Source: Epiperipatus broadwayi
Taxonomy: Eukaryota; Onychophora; Udeonychophora; Euonychophora; Peripatidae
Reading direction: 5' to 3'
Length of the DNA: 64,000 nt
NCBI GenBank assembly: GCA_028023455.1
Contig: JAQFVV010000258.1
Coordinates: 1-64,000, forward strand
The notes beneath the pieces are model-generated. The model had not been told where the DNA came from. It searched no databases and saw only the letters and a list, made by a program, of their open reading frames with translations. Of the stretch, positions 1-13,134 are shown in pieces (position 1 is the first letter of the stretch; each line of letters opens with the position of its first letter). Made by a program: the position numbers and the translations under genes.

Positions 1-1200
1 CCTTCATCATCATCGGTTATCCATTAGATTGCTTTCATTTTAATCTTTCAACCTCACAGGAGATCGCTTAGGGTGCATTTGCCAAACTTAGATGTGGCAT
101 TTGCTGCCTTCAATATGTGGTATTTAAGATTATGCAGTTAGAGCATTCTTTTCTTCCTAGTAGGTGCTTTTTCCCATTCCTTGCTTTGACTTTGCGCCAT
201 CACTTGAGGTCGTTCCTTTACAACCCAAGTTGTTCTTCATACCGGTAAAATGTGCTATTTTCATCATCCATCTGGAACTTATGTTAAGCCTAAAATTCAT
301 TTTCTTTGACTATGGTACTTTGCTGATCGACTTTGGCTTAAGCTCTCTCTAAAATTATTTTTATTATCATCTTCACTCTGGCCAATAATTTGCACTCCCT
401 CCTGTCTATTAAGTTTGTTAGCTTGGTAATCACTAGCAAAGTTGCTTTCCTTTTCTCTCTCTTCTTTCATTTCTGCTACATCTTTCAACTCTTAGGTATA
501 CGCTGTCTATGATTTTCTTCTTTAGCGACCATTTACAGTTTACTTTTCCATTAAATTTTCTCTGATTTCCATGTATTTCATTTCTCATTTCCTTTGAGTC
601 TCTTCATAGCCTTGAAATTTGTTGCTAATTCTACATTAACTTCATAAACCTCATCTATCACATTCTTTTCTTGACATTCTACCTTCTTTACTAAGGTCTT
701 AACTTCTTTCATTATGACCCTATCTTGATTATTTTCCACTTGTTGTCTATAAAGTTTCCTTGAATTCTCCCGTAACTTTATATTTATGCTGGCCGCTGAC
801 TGATAGCTTAATTTCTTTGATTAGGGCCTCAAACTTTGTGTCATTTTGTGATTCATTTCCTCCATTTTCTGATCCATTTCTTTCGCATCCTGTCTAAGCT
901 GTCTCAGCAACCAATTAACATCCTGGCCTTCCTGCTTAATCTCCTCTACCGGTATCTGTTCAGATATTTAGGCAACTGAATTCTCTGGCATATCAAGTTT
1001 TTTCTGTGCTCACTCATCTCTATCCTGGCTCATACCATTTTCCCTTTCTATTTCTTCTGTGCTGCTGTTGTGCTCATTGAATCTCTCTTCTTGATCTCAA
1101 CTTAACGATACCTCTACCTTTCATCTCCATTCCTACTTCTATCTCTTCCCCACTGCTCATTACTTCTGTTTCTTTGTTCATTCTGTATACTATATGATCC
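1..1200 (-). pseudogene. Degenerate LINE ORF1-like (gag-like) relic
   Basis: The minus strand is purine-rich and reads as broken coding sequence over about 1.2 kb. It begins near 1170 with a charged stretch (MNKETEVMSSGEEIEVG). Pieces rich in Lys, Glu and Gln follow, such as QKMEEMNHKM and MKEEREKESNFASDY (297-488), which look like coiled coil, with many stops and frame changes between them. Composition, coiled-coil character and lack of introns fit the first ORF of a non-LTR retrotransposon. No zinc knuckle or RNA-binding motif can be made out, so the family is uncertain. It could belong to the same element type as the ORF2 relic at 33240-35150, but nothing in the sequence proves that. It is truncated by the window edge at its 3' side. 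Confidence 0.4.
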
Positions 1201-2384
1201 CTTTCAAAATTTATTTATTTATTTTACGCACCTAATAAATATTTGATTTTTTAAAACTTCTATACTTCCTTCATACGGCTGTTTGCTGCTCTCCCCCTTC
1301 AAGAACTACTCGCCCACTTCCATCCCAACTCTATGCCTAACTCACTAATATATCTATAAGCCCACACCATTTGATGCCCGTCAACATGTAATGAATTTTA
1401 AAAAAAATTTTCGTCTCCCTACTTTTTTATTTTATAAAACATATGAAATTCTTTTTTTTTAAAAAAAAATCCCTTCTTTTTTCTGGCTTTAATAAAATAT
1501 CTGAAAAATTTAAAAAAAAATCTTTTTTTTTCGTCTATATATCTAAAGTATAACGCATATTTTAATAATAAAGATGACTTAATAAAAATTCAACTCACCC
1601 CCGGTCTCTTCTTCCAGCTGTTTTTTTTTTATATATATACACATATATACTTAAATAGTTTTATGACCCTAATTCCGTTTGACCCGTCTGCACCAATTTC
1701 AAACCTTTTAACTTTTAGTTAATTGGCGTTACTTATATATATATTTCTTCCCTCACTTTAAACCACTCCAACTCATAAAAATACTTTGATAAACCCATGA
1801 GACCCCCTTTTCTTTTAATCTAAATTTCTTTTCTCTGCTCCCTAATAATAAGTTTATAAGAGGATGACTTATAACTTGATCAATCATCCTCGGGCGCCAG
1901 TCACTAGTGAACAGGAAAGACACAAAATAAATTTAATAAATTTTTTTGCTATATCACACAAAGTCCATAACTCAAGTATGTAGGTGTTGCTCGAAGCCTC
2001 CTTGAGTAGTCCCAAACGCTGGAAAAAAAATCTTACATATATACATTATTCAAAAAAAATTTGACTCAAAATCATTGATTTTGACCAAAAGAATTATATA
2101 TATATACTCCATAATCTCTTCAGGGGTGGAAATAAGGTTACAGTCACGATTTTGGGCGTCCCAATATTGGGAAAAAAAAAACAACTATGTGCCAGTCAAA
2201 ACATGCTTATCCATCTAACCACGAGCTGGAACTCACAAAATGTACTTCAAACCCAGTCAAGCCCGAGATTTAGGTCAGGGACCAGCCTGGATTGAACCCA
2301 CTCTCCAAGCACACCAGATCTAACACCCAATGGATAACATAACAATGGTAGCACACGAGATTTAATTCTTCATCCGGCCCACTA
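1201..2384. other. AT-rich spacer, possibly 5' region of the LINE relic
   Basis: Pyrimidine-rich plus strand with A/T homopolymers between 1390 and 1640. A less AT-rich block follows at about 1870-2360, which contains blocks such as GACTGGCGCCCGAGGATGA (minus strand). The block lies upstream of the minus-strand relic at 1-1200 and may be its 5' UTR. There is no ORF and no recognisable RNA gene. Confidence 0.25.
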
Positions 2385-2884
2385 AAAATCGGAGAAAACA
2401 ATAAGACTCATGGACTTAAACATATATATAAACAAATAAAATACTCCACAGATAAAAATCTAACATATTTAAATAATAGGGGCTTTACATGTATTGAATA
2501 CTTATGAATGATTAGTGAATTGGATTGATTTAATAATGAGACCAAAGTGATATATGATGAATTAAAATATATTTATTGACAATTGTTGTTGGCAAATGCA
2601 CACAGGCATTTCATTTTATAAAATAACATTCTCTAGACTATTTGAACAATAATTGATGTTGGCCAAATAGGTTTGTGGCTATGATTTAATGGGCCAAATA
2701 CTCACTATATACAACTAATCACTACATTACCTTATTTCGTTATGTCCTTTTATAATCAGTTGATGGCTCCACTAAGTAAAATCAAACCAAGTCTAGATGA
2801 GCCCAATAATTCGTCTTAATTATAATAGCATTATACTAACTATAGACTTTTAAAGCATCCCAGATAACAAGATTGAGCAGGGTT
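2385..2884. other. No feature seen
   Basis: AT-rich sequence without ORFs, repeats or motifs that I can support. Confidence 0.5.
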
Positions 2885-3206
2885 TTCAAGAATCTTGATT
2901 CAATGCTCAGCTGCATATTAGGGAGAGAAAAGGATTGGTTATAATGATTTTACTAATGCGCTAGGCACAAGTAAAATATAATAATGAGTGGCTCTGCGGA
3001 TGGAAGAAGAATAGTTTTAAGTTTTTGTGACAAATAGCAGTTTTACCCAAGAACATTAGTCATGCTGCTAATGGGGAACCTTCATTTGGTTCAGAGGCGA
3101 GGACTTACGTGCTAATCTGGCCCGTGGCTCAGACCCGCTACTGCTACCCATAAGAGAAGATGTGCATGGCATATGGCTCCATCTTATATATGTATAAAAA
3201 AAACAA
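2885..3206 (+). repeat. Unclassified interspersed repeat, copy A
   Basis: This 320-bp block aligns along its length with the reverse complement of 29500-29862. Shared landmarks in order are GATTTTACxAATGCxCTA, GGCACA, CTCTGCxGATGGA, TTGTGACxAAT, CATGCTGC, GACTTAxGTGCTAA, TGGCTCAG, ATAAGAGAAGATGTGC and CTCCA followed by TATATGTA. It is visibly richer in G+C than its surroundings. The ordered similarity shows an interspersed repeat. I recognise neither tRNA boxes nor a coding sequence, so the class (LINE 3' end, SINE or MITE) is open. The T/A-rich end near 3190-3206 is probably its 3' end. Confidence 0.7.
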
Positions 3207-5640
3207 CTGAGGAAATCTAAATAAGTTTCACATCCGTAAACCCAGAAGGATATTATAAATTAAATATCATATATTAAATGAACACCAGTTCATCAGCTTG
3301 ATCAAAGAGCCAACTCTTCTGTAGCATGAGAAATATGTATATGCTACCAGCGGGGAATATATACAAACTTTACTTTATCCGTTCAATCTCTTTAGTTATC
3401 TATAACTAATAAACTCTTAAAGGTGGAAAAGTATATTTAATAAGGGACTTAGAATACTTAACTAAAAAAATATACTTATAATTACACTCCAGGCTAGTTT
3501 AATCTTTAGTAATATTATAATTAAAGGTTGAAAAGCCACATTTGATATTTATATTAATTAATTTATTAAGTGAAAAAATATGAATTTGGGTTGAAACAGC
3601 ATGCGAAACAGCTATAAATAATTTAAATTTATATGTTTTAAAACATATTCTATAATTAAATGCTGCTTGGATTTGAGAACATAGGCATAATAGCAATAAT
3701 TAAATATAAGCAAAAGAAAAGCAAAATATAACTGCAGTGATTAAATTATATAATGATATTAATTATAGAAAAATTGCAAAAGTATTACATTTTCTAAAAT
3801 TTAAAATATTATTCTAGGAAACCATTTGAACAGTTTACACTATTGAATTAAGAAAAAGTGTAAAAAGTATTTCATTTAAATATCATTTCAGAAACAATTT
3901 CCCGAGAAAGTTCAATGATATGGTTAGCTAACCTGTTTGAAGAAACAATGACTGTTCTTGAAATTTACAGAGCTCTGCGATTTTAAATATTAAAACGGTT
4001 CTCCTGTGAATGGGCTGGAGATATTCAAACTGGAATGAAGGTGAATTCTTGGGCGGCTTATGGCATCTTTTAATTTAGTTCAGACGATTTTTAAAATATT
4101 GTTTGTTTAGCTGGACTGGGAAATGGAACCAGAAGGCAAAATTATTTTTACGACTTATGGCATCTTCAAATTTAGTTGGTGTAAAGCTTAACGGTTGTTC
4201 CTTGGCATTTGATGGATTGAACTAGGCGTTCCATCACGGGAATTGCAGCAGCAAATTCTTGCTGACCTTAATAGACATGTTCACAGTTGAACAATTTTGA
4301 CTTCTGATGTTAACTCTCTTCAAAAGCAAGATGGATTCTCCTTTCCCGCTTAAAATAAGGCCTATTTATATCCTTCTACTAAACTTTAACACCTTTCTGG
4401 AATTTCGTAAGCCTCGGGACTAATTGACTTTTAATTAAAGCAAAATAATATAATTCAATTTCTACAACAACTGATAAAATCTCCGAGGTGTTATATTTAA
4501 TTTCCTTAAAAAATGTATCAAAATATATAAACTATATAATTTGATTCATTTTCATTAATTAAATTCCTTTTTCAGGTGTTATTATGGCAGAAGGAGCAGT
4601 GTTCTGATTTAGCTTGAAAGTCTTTTATTGCAAACAAAATCAATCAAGAAACGAGATTTTTACTTTTGCAGATTAGTGTCACTAATTGATATCTTGTTTA
4701 CAAAAATTCTCATTTTTAATTGAGAGCAGACTAATTCAACTTATTTTATAAAACTAAATAACTTTTAACATATTTGTTTATTAAAAAAAACAAATTTAAA
4801 GAAAATACTTATTTCCAACTATATATAAAGAGCAGTAAAATCAGAAAACCGTTAAATAAATTAAAGAAACATTTACATTACTTTTATTTAAACTTAAATA
4901 TATATGAATCATTTTGCGATTATTCCAAGGTATAAATTATCCATCCGCATCACAGAATATTATGGCGAATATAATTAAGAATTGACTGAAAATTAATAAA
5001 ACATTTTATAATAATTTATGAGCATTTCTCAGCTATAATTGTATTAATCCTAGCTGAAACTCAAATATAGTGTAAGAATATAAACCAATACTAGAATATA
5101 GTGTTTATTTATTATATTTGACTCTAAACTAGCATTATGCAATCTTTGATTTATTCTTATGTAGTTCGAAGTGTTTTCAAAGGAAAAATTGATTATTTAT
5201 TAATTGTGTTTTGTACACTGAATATGAAATATGTGTGTCTGTTAGCTTTCATGATCTTAGTTGGTTTTTTTTAAATTTGATTTTGTGTTTTGAATAGTCT
5301 TGAAGTCAATATACTTATCAACTTGCATCTTAATGGGTAAGAATTTCTTTAAGCTATGTTGCTTGATTAAGACATTGTCATTCTAAATACAGAATGCACT
5401 GTTGGAATATTCTAACATTTGTTTGTATTTATTTAATACACATACAGTGTGCATGAAAGTTTGTGATGATAATATTTTAGTTGATGATTGTATGTTGGAC
5501 TATTTCCATAATCTAGAATTATTAAAAGTTTTTAAAATTTTCAAATACATTTAACATTTATACAGATTTACTCATAAGAAAAAAAATGAAGAAACCAGGA
5601 GGACACTTATAGACAATATGTAAAATTTATCATTTACTGT
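3207..5640. other. AT-rich DNA; one short local duplication
   Basis: Mostly AT-rich sequence without coding potential. Around 4055-4170 the phrase CTTATGGCATCTT followed by AATTTAGTT occurs twice about 90 bp apart, which indicates a decayed local duplication. Nothing else is supported. Confidence 0.5.
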
Positions 5641-5644
5641 TGCC

Positions 5645-5765
5645 TTTATCAGAAGCCTAATTGGTTAGAGTGACACTTTTAAATTCAGTATTCATGAACC
5701 CAAAATGGCAGATTCAATTTCCATGACAGGATTGTTGCTGGTCAATTCAATAACATCTGAAAAAA
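5645..5765 (+). repeat. Possible tRNA-derived SINE fragment
   Basis: CTAATTGGTTAGAGTGACAC resembles a Pol III A box, and GCAGATTCAATTTCC about 60 bp downstream resembles a B box. The spacing suits a tRNA-like head. The copy is decayed and has no relative in the window, so the call rests on the two boxes alone. Confidence 0.35.
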
Positions 5766-7740
5766 TAAAAAACTATTTCACTCTAAAACATTGTGTTATA
5801 TACTAACCTGTGCACTATTACTAACAGTTGAATGTATTTTACATAAAGCTTGACTAAAGACATTTAGCAATTCATTCTAGATGATGGGAATAATCCAAAA
5901 TGTAATTAACAAATATGAGAAATTGTCATTTAAATTATCAAAACACTTAATATTGATATAATCACAAATCATACAGAATGATAAAAAAAAACCCACAATC
6001 AAAGAAAAAGCAGCAATGTTAGTAGTAAGATGCGGCATTTTTTCAATAATGTTAGTTATGTGACAAACCCAGTAGATATGATTTTCATTAAACTATTACA
6101 AATAAGATTAACCAATCAACAAAGAACTGTGCAATTTATAAATAATAATAGGAATACTTTGAACCTTTATGATTGAATGCTTTAATAAATAAAAGTTATA
6201 TTTTGATTAATAGCTTTACTACATCTTGTTATGAAGGTTAAATTGAGGCTCAGAAATTATTAGATAATTATTTATTTAAAATAATCTATTCCATATCTGA
6301 TTCTTTGGACTCCTACATAAAATATTCACTATTATAATGATGAATTCTGAGCTAAGTTTCATTTTCAAATATGTGACTCTACATTTAATGATCTTTTTGA
6401 ATGTTTCCTTCTAAGTCTAACCAAGATACTACTACAAAGGATTGAGTATTAATCACTTGTAGTCATCAATCAGCTGTGATCAAATTTTAGAGGAAAAATT
6501 GAAATGTTCAGGGGAATTTGAAAAATCAATTAATGGTATTTAAATAGAAATTAATACCCAAAGAATTAAAAATAATAATAAACAGTGAGGTTCATTAATT
6601 AAACAATCTTCAGGTAGTTTATATATATATGGAGCAAACCCTTATATATGTATATCAGTGTGTGTTAAAAGATGACTGACTCTCCCACTAAAATGCTTTA
6701 TTAATGCATGGTATTACATAGCAACATAGTTTAGATATTCATTTAAAAATTCTAAAATGAAAGCATGACTGGATCTCAAGTTATGAAAAGTATCACTATG
6801 TATTGTACATTGAGTTCATCTTCAATGCTCTCCCTACCAAACCATAATGTTGCAAACCATTTGAAAACCTTGTAACACACGGCTTCACTGTTATATATAG
6901 TTTGAATCACTTCAAATATTTGATAGCAGTTTTTTTTTATATTTAAAATAAAATTTGATGTTAACAGGTTGTTCCAATGTGGGTTAAGATACAAAAAAAT
7001 AATCACATGCCATGTCATAACTCACTATCCACACGTTTAAGCATTTTAATATGTTAATCAAAAATTGTGTTTCAGGCAGCTTGGAAAAGAAATCTGTTAT
7101 CGGTCATCTTGTTACTGGAATATACTGCTTGGATGTATATATAATGGGAGAATGGCATTGATATACAAAAAAAACTTTTTGATGAAATATGGTCTTATAA
7201 ATTTAAAACATTTTTTTTTCTTTATATCATTATATTTAAAATGCAATGGAATACCTAAATTATGAAATGCAAACTTTCTATGCATACTATATTGGGATAA
7301 TCACATCACATCTTACACATATGTCTTCCAACATTTTTAATTAAATGTACATGCAAATGTGCCACTTACAGACATGTGTGAATGTAATAATAGAACACAC
7401 ATTTCTGTATTAATTTTAATACTTTTCTGAACTTGTAGTTTTTAAACAGAAAATGAACAACAGTGAAACTCTTGTAAATGTTGTAGAACTATATTTATGT
7501 GTTATATATATTGTAATCTAAGCAAACAATCAGTACCCTATGACCGATCAAAAACCTACACATTGGGGAAGTCAAAAACACCCTATGTAACCAAAAGGAG
7601 GACAATAAGGTTGAAAGCTAATTAACAGTGTCCATGGTTACAAACAGGCACCATATGTCATGGATTTTAAAACATCACAACAGAGTATAAGTTCTCTTAT
7701 AGGCAATACCATGGCTACATGTATTTATTAAAATATATGG
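5766..7740. other. No feature seen
   Basis: AT-rich sequence with short TA runs (for example near 6620 and 7500). The short reading frames here have no recognisable content. Confidence 0.5.
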
Positions 7741-7754
7741 TTCTTTTTTTATAA

Positions 7755-7975
7755 TTCAAAATTTTTTATCTTAATTCTTAAGATACCTTTATCTTAAATA
7801 TAGATTCTTTTCAATCTTAAAACATCACATCTTATGTTATAAAATATCTTAATCTCAAATATAAGATCATTTACAAATTTAAAATATCTTAATCTCAGGT
7901 TTTAAAAAACATATTTATCTCAAAATATAGGTTCTTTTACAAGTTTAAGATATCTGGATCTCAGGGTTCCAATTC
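7755..7975. repeat. Degenerate short tandem repeat
   Basis: Variants of TATCTTAATCTCAAATATA, followed by a T/A-rich spacer, recur about four times with roughly 55-60 bp spacing. They look like an old, diverged tandem array. Confidence 0.5.
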
Positions 7976-10900
7976 AAAATAAAATACACTCGGAACAAAA
8001 TATTAATGGTAATATTTTAATTTCTTAACAAAATATGGTGATTATTATTATTAAACTACACATGGAACATTTGACATTTCTTTTAGTTTATTTTTGGAAT
8101 CTTAATATTGAGAGTAGGAATGAAATTACAGAAAAATATAATATTCAAATACTGAAGTAATATATAATTCATAACTTGAAAAACATTTAAAGACTTTACA
8201 ATTATTAAAATTTAATGACTTCGCTTTTACTGACTATAAAATACACAAATCTTATATTTGAATAAGCAATATCAAAATAATGTAAAATACACATAAAAGT
8301 AATCTAATATGAATGAGCTACACCTAATATATCCACTGAAAATTGCTCAGAAAAAGATCAAGACAGGAAAAGAAAGTACAAAGAGCCTTGTGCAATTGCA
8401 ATGAAGCCGCATTCCATCACCAAAAGAGGATCTGTATGTTCCATTGTCTGGAAAATGGAATGTCTAATTGCCTTATGCACATATTGGGCTTCATTTACAT
8501 AATACATAAGCATATCTGTACTGCATAATTTTATTACGCAGTATGATCCTGGCAGTGTTTTACCAAAAGTTAGCTCAGTTTATATTATCAATTGGTTACC
8601 TTTTCGACCAAACTTTAAGTCAATGAATGTTTTAAGAATTACAAAATCTAAATAATTAAACTGAAAACGGCCAAACTATGTAAATCAATGTCAATAAATA
8701 ACAATCTAAGTGTGATTTGTAACACAGATTTGAAATAAAATTTCATTTAAATAAAAAGGAAAAAAAAAACTTAAAAATTAATAAATTATAATAAAAAATA
8801 TTTTTTAAAATTAAAATAAATTTATTTAATTATTTAATTTTTAGATGACTTTACCCAATAAGATTTTTCTTTATTAATTTCTTTTTTTTTTAATTATGCT
8901 ACTTCAAACATACATTCCAAAATAATTTAATATTTTAAAAAATATATGCTCAAATCGTAATTTATTAATTTTAAAAAACAGAAATCTAAACATTACAGCG
9001 ATAATTTAAACTTATTAGTGAAAAAGAAAATACATTAGCTTAAATTTTTATTTTAGTTATTCAAAATCTTTATTGTTTAAACAAAAAATGCAATGAGTGT
9101 AATTGTACAATATTTAAAATAAATTGGGTAAGCAGATAAAATTGGTTATCAATTTTAATTATATGAAGAAAAAAAAATCGAGATTGGAAGAATATGTATA
9201 AACAATGAATTATATTTATGGATTTATATTAAAATAAAAGCAATTTTCTAAAAAAAAAAAAAAAAAAAGGGGGGGGGGGTAAATTGAAATTATGTTAATC
9301 GATTAAAAATCAATAATTAAATAAAAGGATAAAAAATAAATATTTCACATATACATTGTATCATTCATAAAGTCAAAATCCAATGTGAAGTCAAGAATAA
9401 AAACTTTTTTTTATATAAATACAACTCTTTTGTCTTTTCATTATATATATATAAGTAAAGTAGATTTAAATAGTCTGTTGTTCAACGTAACATTTTTGGT
9501 TTTTCTAAATCTTGACTCTTATATCATGCCAACTTTATCATTGTTTATAATCCATTGCAAATGCGTATCAATATCCTTTAAAAATAGATAACTGCTAATA
9601 TAAATTCTACACAGACATATAGATTTCATGTTTATTGTCTTCTATTTGTAAATTTACTTGCCTGTCAGCAGTTAATTGCCTATTATCAGTGTAACGTAAC
9701 AACAGCTCCTTAACTTATTTATTTTGTATTTCCTCTGAACCAATCTGTTTGGCATGACCAACAAATCTCGCTTGATTACTAGAAAATTCATCTGAAGAAT
9801 AAAAAAAATGCTTTTGTTTCAAAAGACTTCAGCAAATCGGTCCAACTATTTGCAATGTATTTACAAAGGTATGCTGTTTCTAGTAACAAATACAATTTTA
9901 AATGATTATCAGAAATAGAAACCTTTAAATCTTCCTTTAAGTTATGATGCTGAGTGCAAGACTCGGGCTATTAACAACTCCACAATAAGTGAGTAGCGGA
10001 ACGACTTTTAGATGTAAAGGCCAATTGTAATTAAAAATAAACAGAACCCACCAAGAATTCATTCTGATCTATAGTATAAGTTGTTTATTCATCAAAGACT
10101 AGATACAGTTTCTGATATCCTTCTTTTCCTTTTTTGGTCATTTGAGTCTTTTGTTTATTGGAAATTTTATACTAACTGTGAGGATGATGCAATATTTTAA
10201 TCTTTTAATTACACACACAGTATTTGTGCCTCTAATTCTCTTTTCTTTTCTTAGCTTAAACTCTCAAGAATGGAAAAACAAATAACAGAACAGGCATAGT
10301 AGGTTGGCAGCTCTTAGTTGTGCATTCTGTTCACAGCAGTACAATCACTAATGAATCAATATGCAACTAAATTTGAATAAGGAGTTTCAGCTAGTAAAGA
10401 TTGCAATGAGACAGCCCTATTTAGGGTCCAACTGAAAGTGAAAACACTTAGAAAATATACTCTAAAATTGACATATCTTACACAGTCTGGTTAGGTTGTT
10501 AATGCCTAGAAAATTATTAACACCAGAAATAATACTAATACTAATAATATCAGTAGCAGTGGTAAAACAGGAGGCAGCAATAGTACTAAAAATAAGTATA
10601 CTTGTTTTCTAAATATAGGTATTAAGACTTCAAGATCAGAACAAAGGGTAGCACCAGTGGCTATGGACTTATCAAAATTTAAGATCAATATAAATGCTCT
10701 TAGTAAAATTCATCTCCTAATGATAATAAAAAGTAACAGAACAGATGAATGGATACAAAATTTTTTAAGATTAACAGATCAGTTGGTGAAAGAAAAAATA
10801 TGGTGTTGGATTTGCTAAGTTTAATTTAGCATTTTCTATTGTTGGAATTCCTCATTGTATCAATGAAATGCTAATAATGGTGTAAAAACATATCTTGCAA

Positions 10901-12289
10901 AATAGCATTAGTGCTTATTTTAATATTGACTATGCTTCAAACTTAGATTAAGAGAGTTCGAAGAAGGAAAGATTCCATTCCTTATTAGATAGCCTTACTG
11001 CAACAATACTCTTAGAAAATTGAATTTGACAGCAACTTTTAGCTTGGAAGATTATCAACTTGAGAATATAAATTAATTTAAATATCTTGGTGGTTTTATT
11101 AAAAAAAAAAAGGTTGGTTAGATGTTGAGATATAATACAGACTCCAATGTGCCACTGCTCTTTACGTTCACTTCTCAAATTTCAATCAATTGCAACTTTG
11201 CATTTATCATATGCCAACAATAATTTTTTTTAAGTTTGCAAACAATTTTAGCCAGTTATTAGCAAAAATTCAAAATTTGAACTTTATAAAAAACATTGAC
11301 ACTAGTGGTGACTAACAGCACTCTCTGCTTTATTGAAAAATGATTTTGATATTTCAGCATTACATGTATAAAACAAAACAAAAATTAAAAGATAAAAGTA
11401 TTTTATAAGAAAAATAACTACCATAATTTAATTTATTATATGGAAGTAAAACCTGGACATCTTAATAGTGCAGTATAAAAAAGTTCCAATTAAGTATGCT
11501 TTATAAAAATTTAAAAATACAATAGAGATCATAAAATGTTCTTCAACTTGATGGATGCAATCATTATACCTTCATGAAACTGGACATGCAAAACAAATGA
11601 ACAATAGAACACTTCTTGAAAAAATATTTTATGATGAACTGGAGCAAGATTTTTATTGGAAAGAGAAAGCCTGTTTAAATTAAAAGAACTATCTCAAAGA
11701 TATTCTAAAGAAAGTGCAATGTCAACTGTTTCTTTTGAGAAGATAAAGCAGAGAATAGAATACATTTAAGAACTACAATTAGATATGGTGTCAAAATATT
11801 TCAAAAGACAAACATTTATATAGAAGAAATCAAAAGACAATATCAAATGATAGAGATAAAACCATTTATATTAAATGCCTTTATTTACTGTGCACTAACA
11901 AGAAGGAAAAAAAAAAATGTTTCTTCAATCACAATTGGGGTTTTTAGATTTTTAATTGAAATAAAAGCATTGGGGGGGGGGGTCCAGAAATTAATTAAGT
12001 CAATCCCTTCTTATAAAAAATAAAATAATAGTGCACTATAACTTTGGTATATATATTTTAAATATCTACCAAAGTGATAGAGCTCAATTATAAACAAATT
12101 ATATTGAACTCAAATGTATTAAACCTTGATTTTAAAATTTTATAACTTTAAATTGAAAGCAAAAAGCATCTCTATACCACTTTCTTGCAAGCCTTACTTA
12201 AAATATATTAAAGTTCTAAGAACAATTTTTAAACTTGATATTAAAATATTCAAAACTTTCCTGCCCTCAGTTCCATATCTAATAAACTA
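7976..12289. other. AT-rich DNA with A/G homopolymers
   Basis: No coding sequence or transposon is recognisable. Points of note are a long A run joined directly to a G10 run at about 9251-9278, an isolated G10 run near 11972-11981, and very AT-rich sequence at 8760-9060. The block at 8343-8530 is somewhat less AT-rich but has no motif I recognise. Confidence 0.45.
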
Positions 12290-13134
12290 GATTCATCTAT
12301 CTTTTTATAAATCTTTTTTATTTTTTTAATTATTATATTTTTTATTTTTTATTATTTTTTTTTTTTTTTTTTTATATATATTTTTTTTTTTTAAATTTTT
12401 AAAATTTTTTTATTTTTTTTTTGTTTATTAAAAAAAAAATATTATTTTTATTTAATTTTTTATTTTTTTTATTATAAAAAAAAATAAAATTAAAAAAAAA
12501 AATAATTTAATTTTTTTTTTGATTTTTTTTTTTTATTATTCAAAAAAATAAATTATTTAATCAATTTTTTAAATAATTTATTAAATAAAAAAAAGAAATT
12601 AATATTTTTAATATTAAAATTTATATTTATAAAATAAAATAAATAAAAAAAAAAAAACAACCAACCAAAAACCAATAAAAAAAAAAAAAGAAAAAAGAAA
12701 AAAAAAAATTTGTATATCTGTTTATTTTAAAAGATAAGATGATAAAAAGATAATATAATAAAAAAAAACAAAACACAACACAACCCAACACCTCTAACTT
12801 ACAGGGGGGGGGGAAGGAGGGGGAGAGCACCACACCACACAACCGCGACAGCATCTCCAGATGTCTGGAGGCAAAGGTTTAAAAAAAAGAATTCAAAAAA
12901 AAAAAAAAAAACAAATCAATGGATGTTTTTTCGACCACGTCATAATTACCAACATTTTTAATAAATATTATTATTAAAAAAAATTATTTTAATTATTAAA
13001 AAAAAATTTTTAATTTTTTTTTTTTTAATTTAATTTTTTTTTTTTTTATTCCTTTATTATTTATTTTTTTGCACCACCCACCAACAACCCTCACACACCA
13101 CCAGGGGGCGCGTTCCACAGGTTGGGAAATGCTG
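12290..13134. repeat. Extreme low-complexity tract ending in a hAT-like terminus
   Basis: Most of 12300-12770 and 12870-13070 is A and T homopolymer. It is interrupted by a G10-containing block (about 12800-12850) and an AC-rich block at 13070-13105. The right edge reads GGGGGCGCG then TTCCACAGGTTGGGAAATGCTG. On the minus strand this is a terminus of the CAGCATTTCCCAACCTGTGG type followed by CGCGCCCCC, which is typical of hAT-superfamily ends. The next 8 bp (ATCTAAAA) would be the target duplication. I could not find the left terminus. ATCTAATA at about 12278 is only a weak partner. Confidence 0.45.

Noticed and set aside
10506-10688. 60-residue minus-strand frame with a Leu/Val-rich end
   Set aside because: Arises from an AATACTA-type low-complexity stretch. 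No start context, no neighbours, no family.
12627-12854. 75-residue minus-strand frame rich in Phe
   Set aside because: Translation of homopolymer A/T tract; low-complexity artefact.
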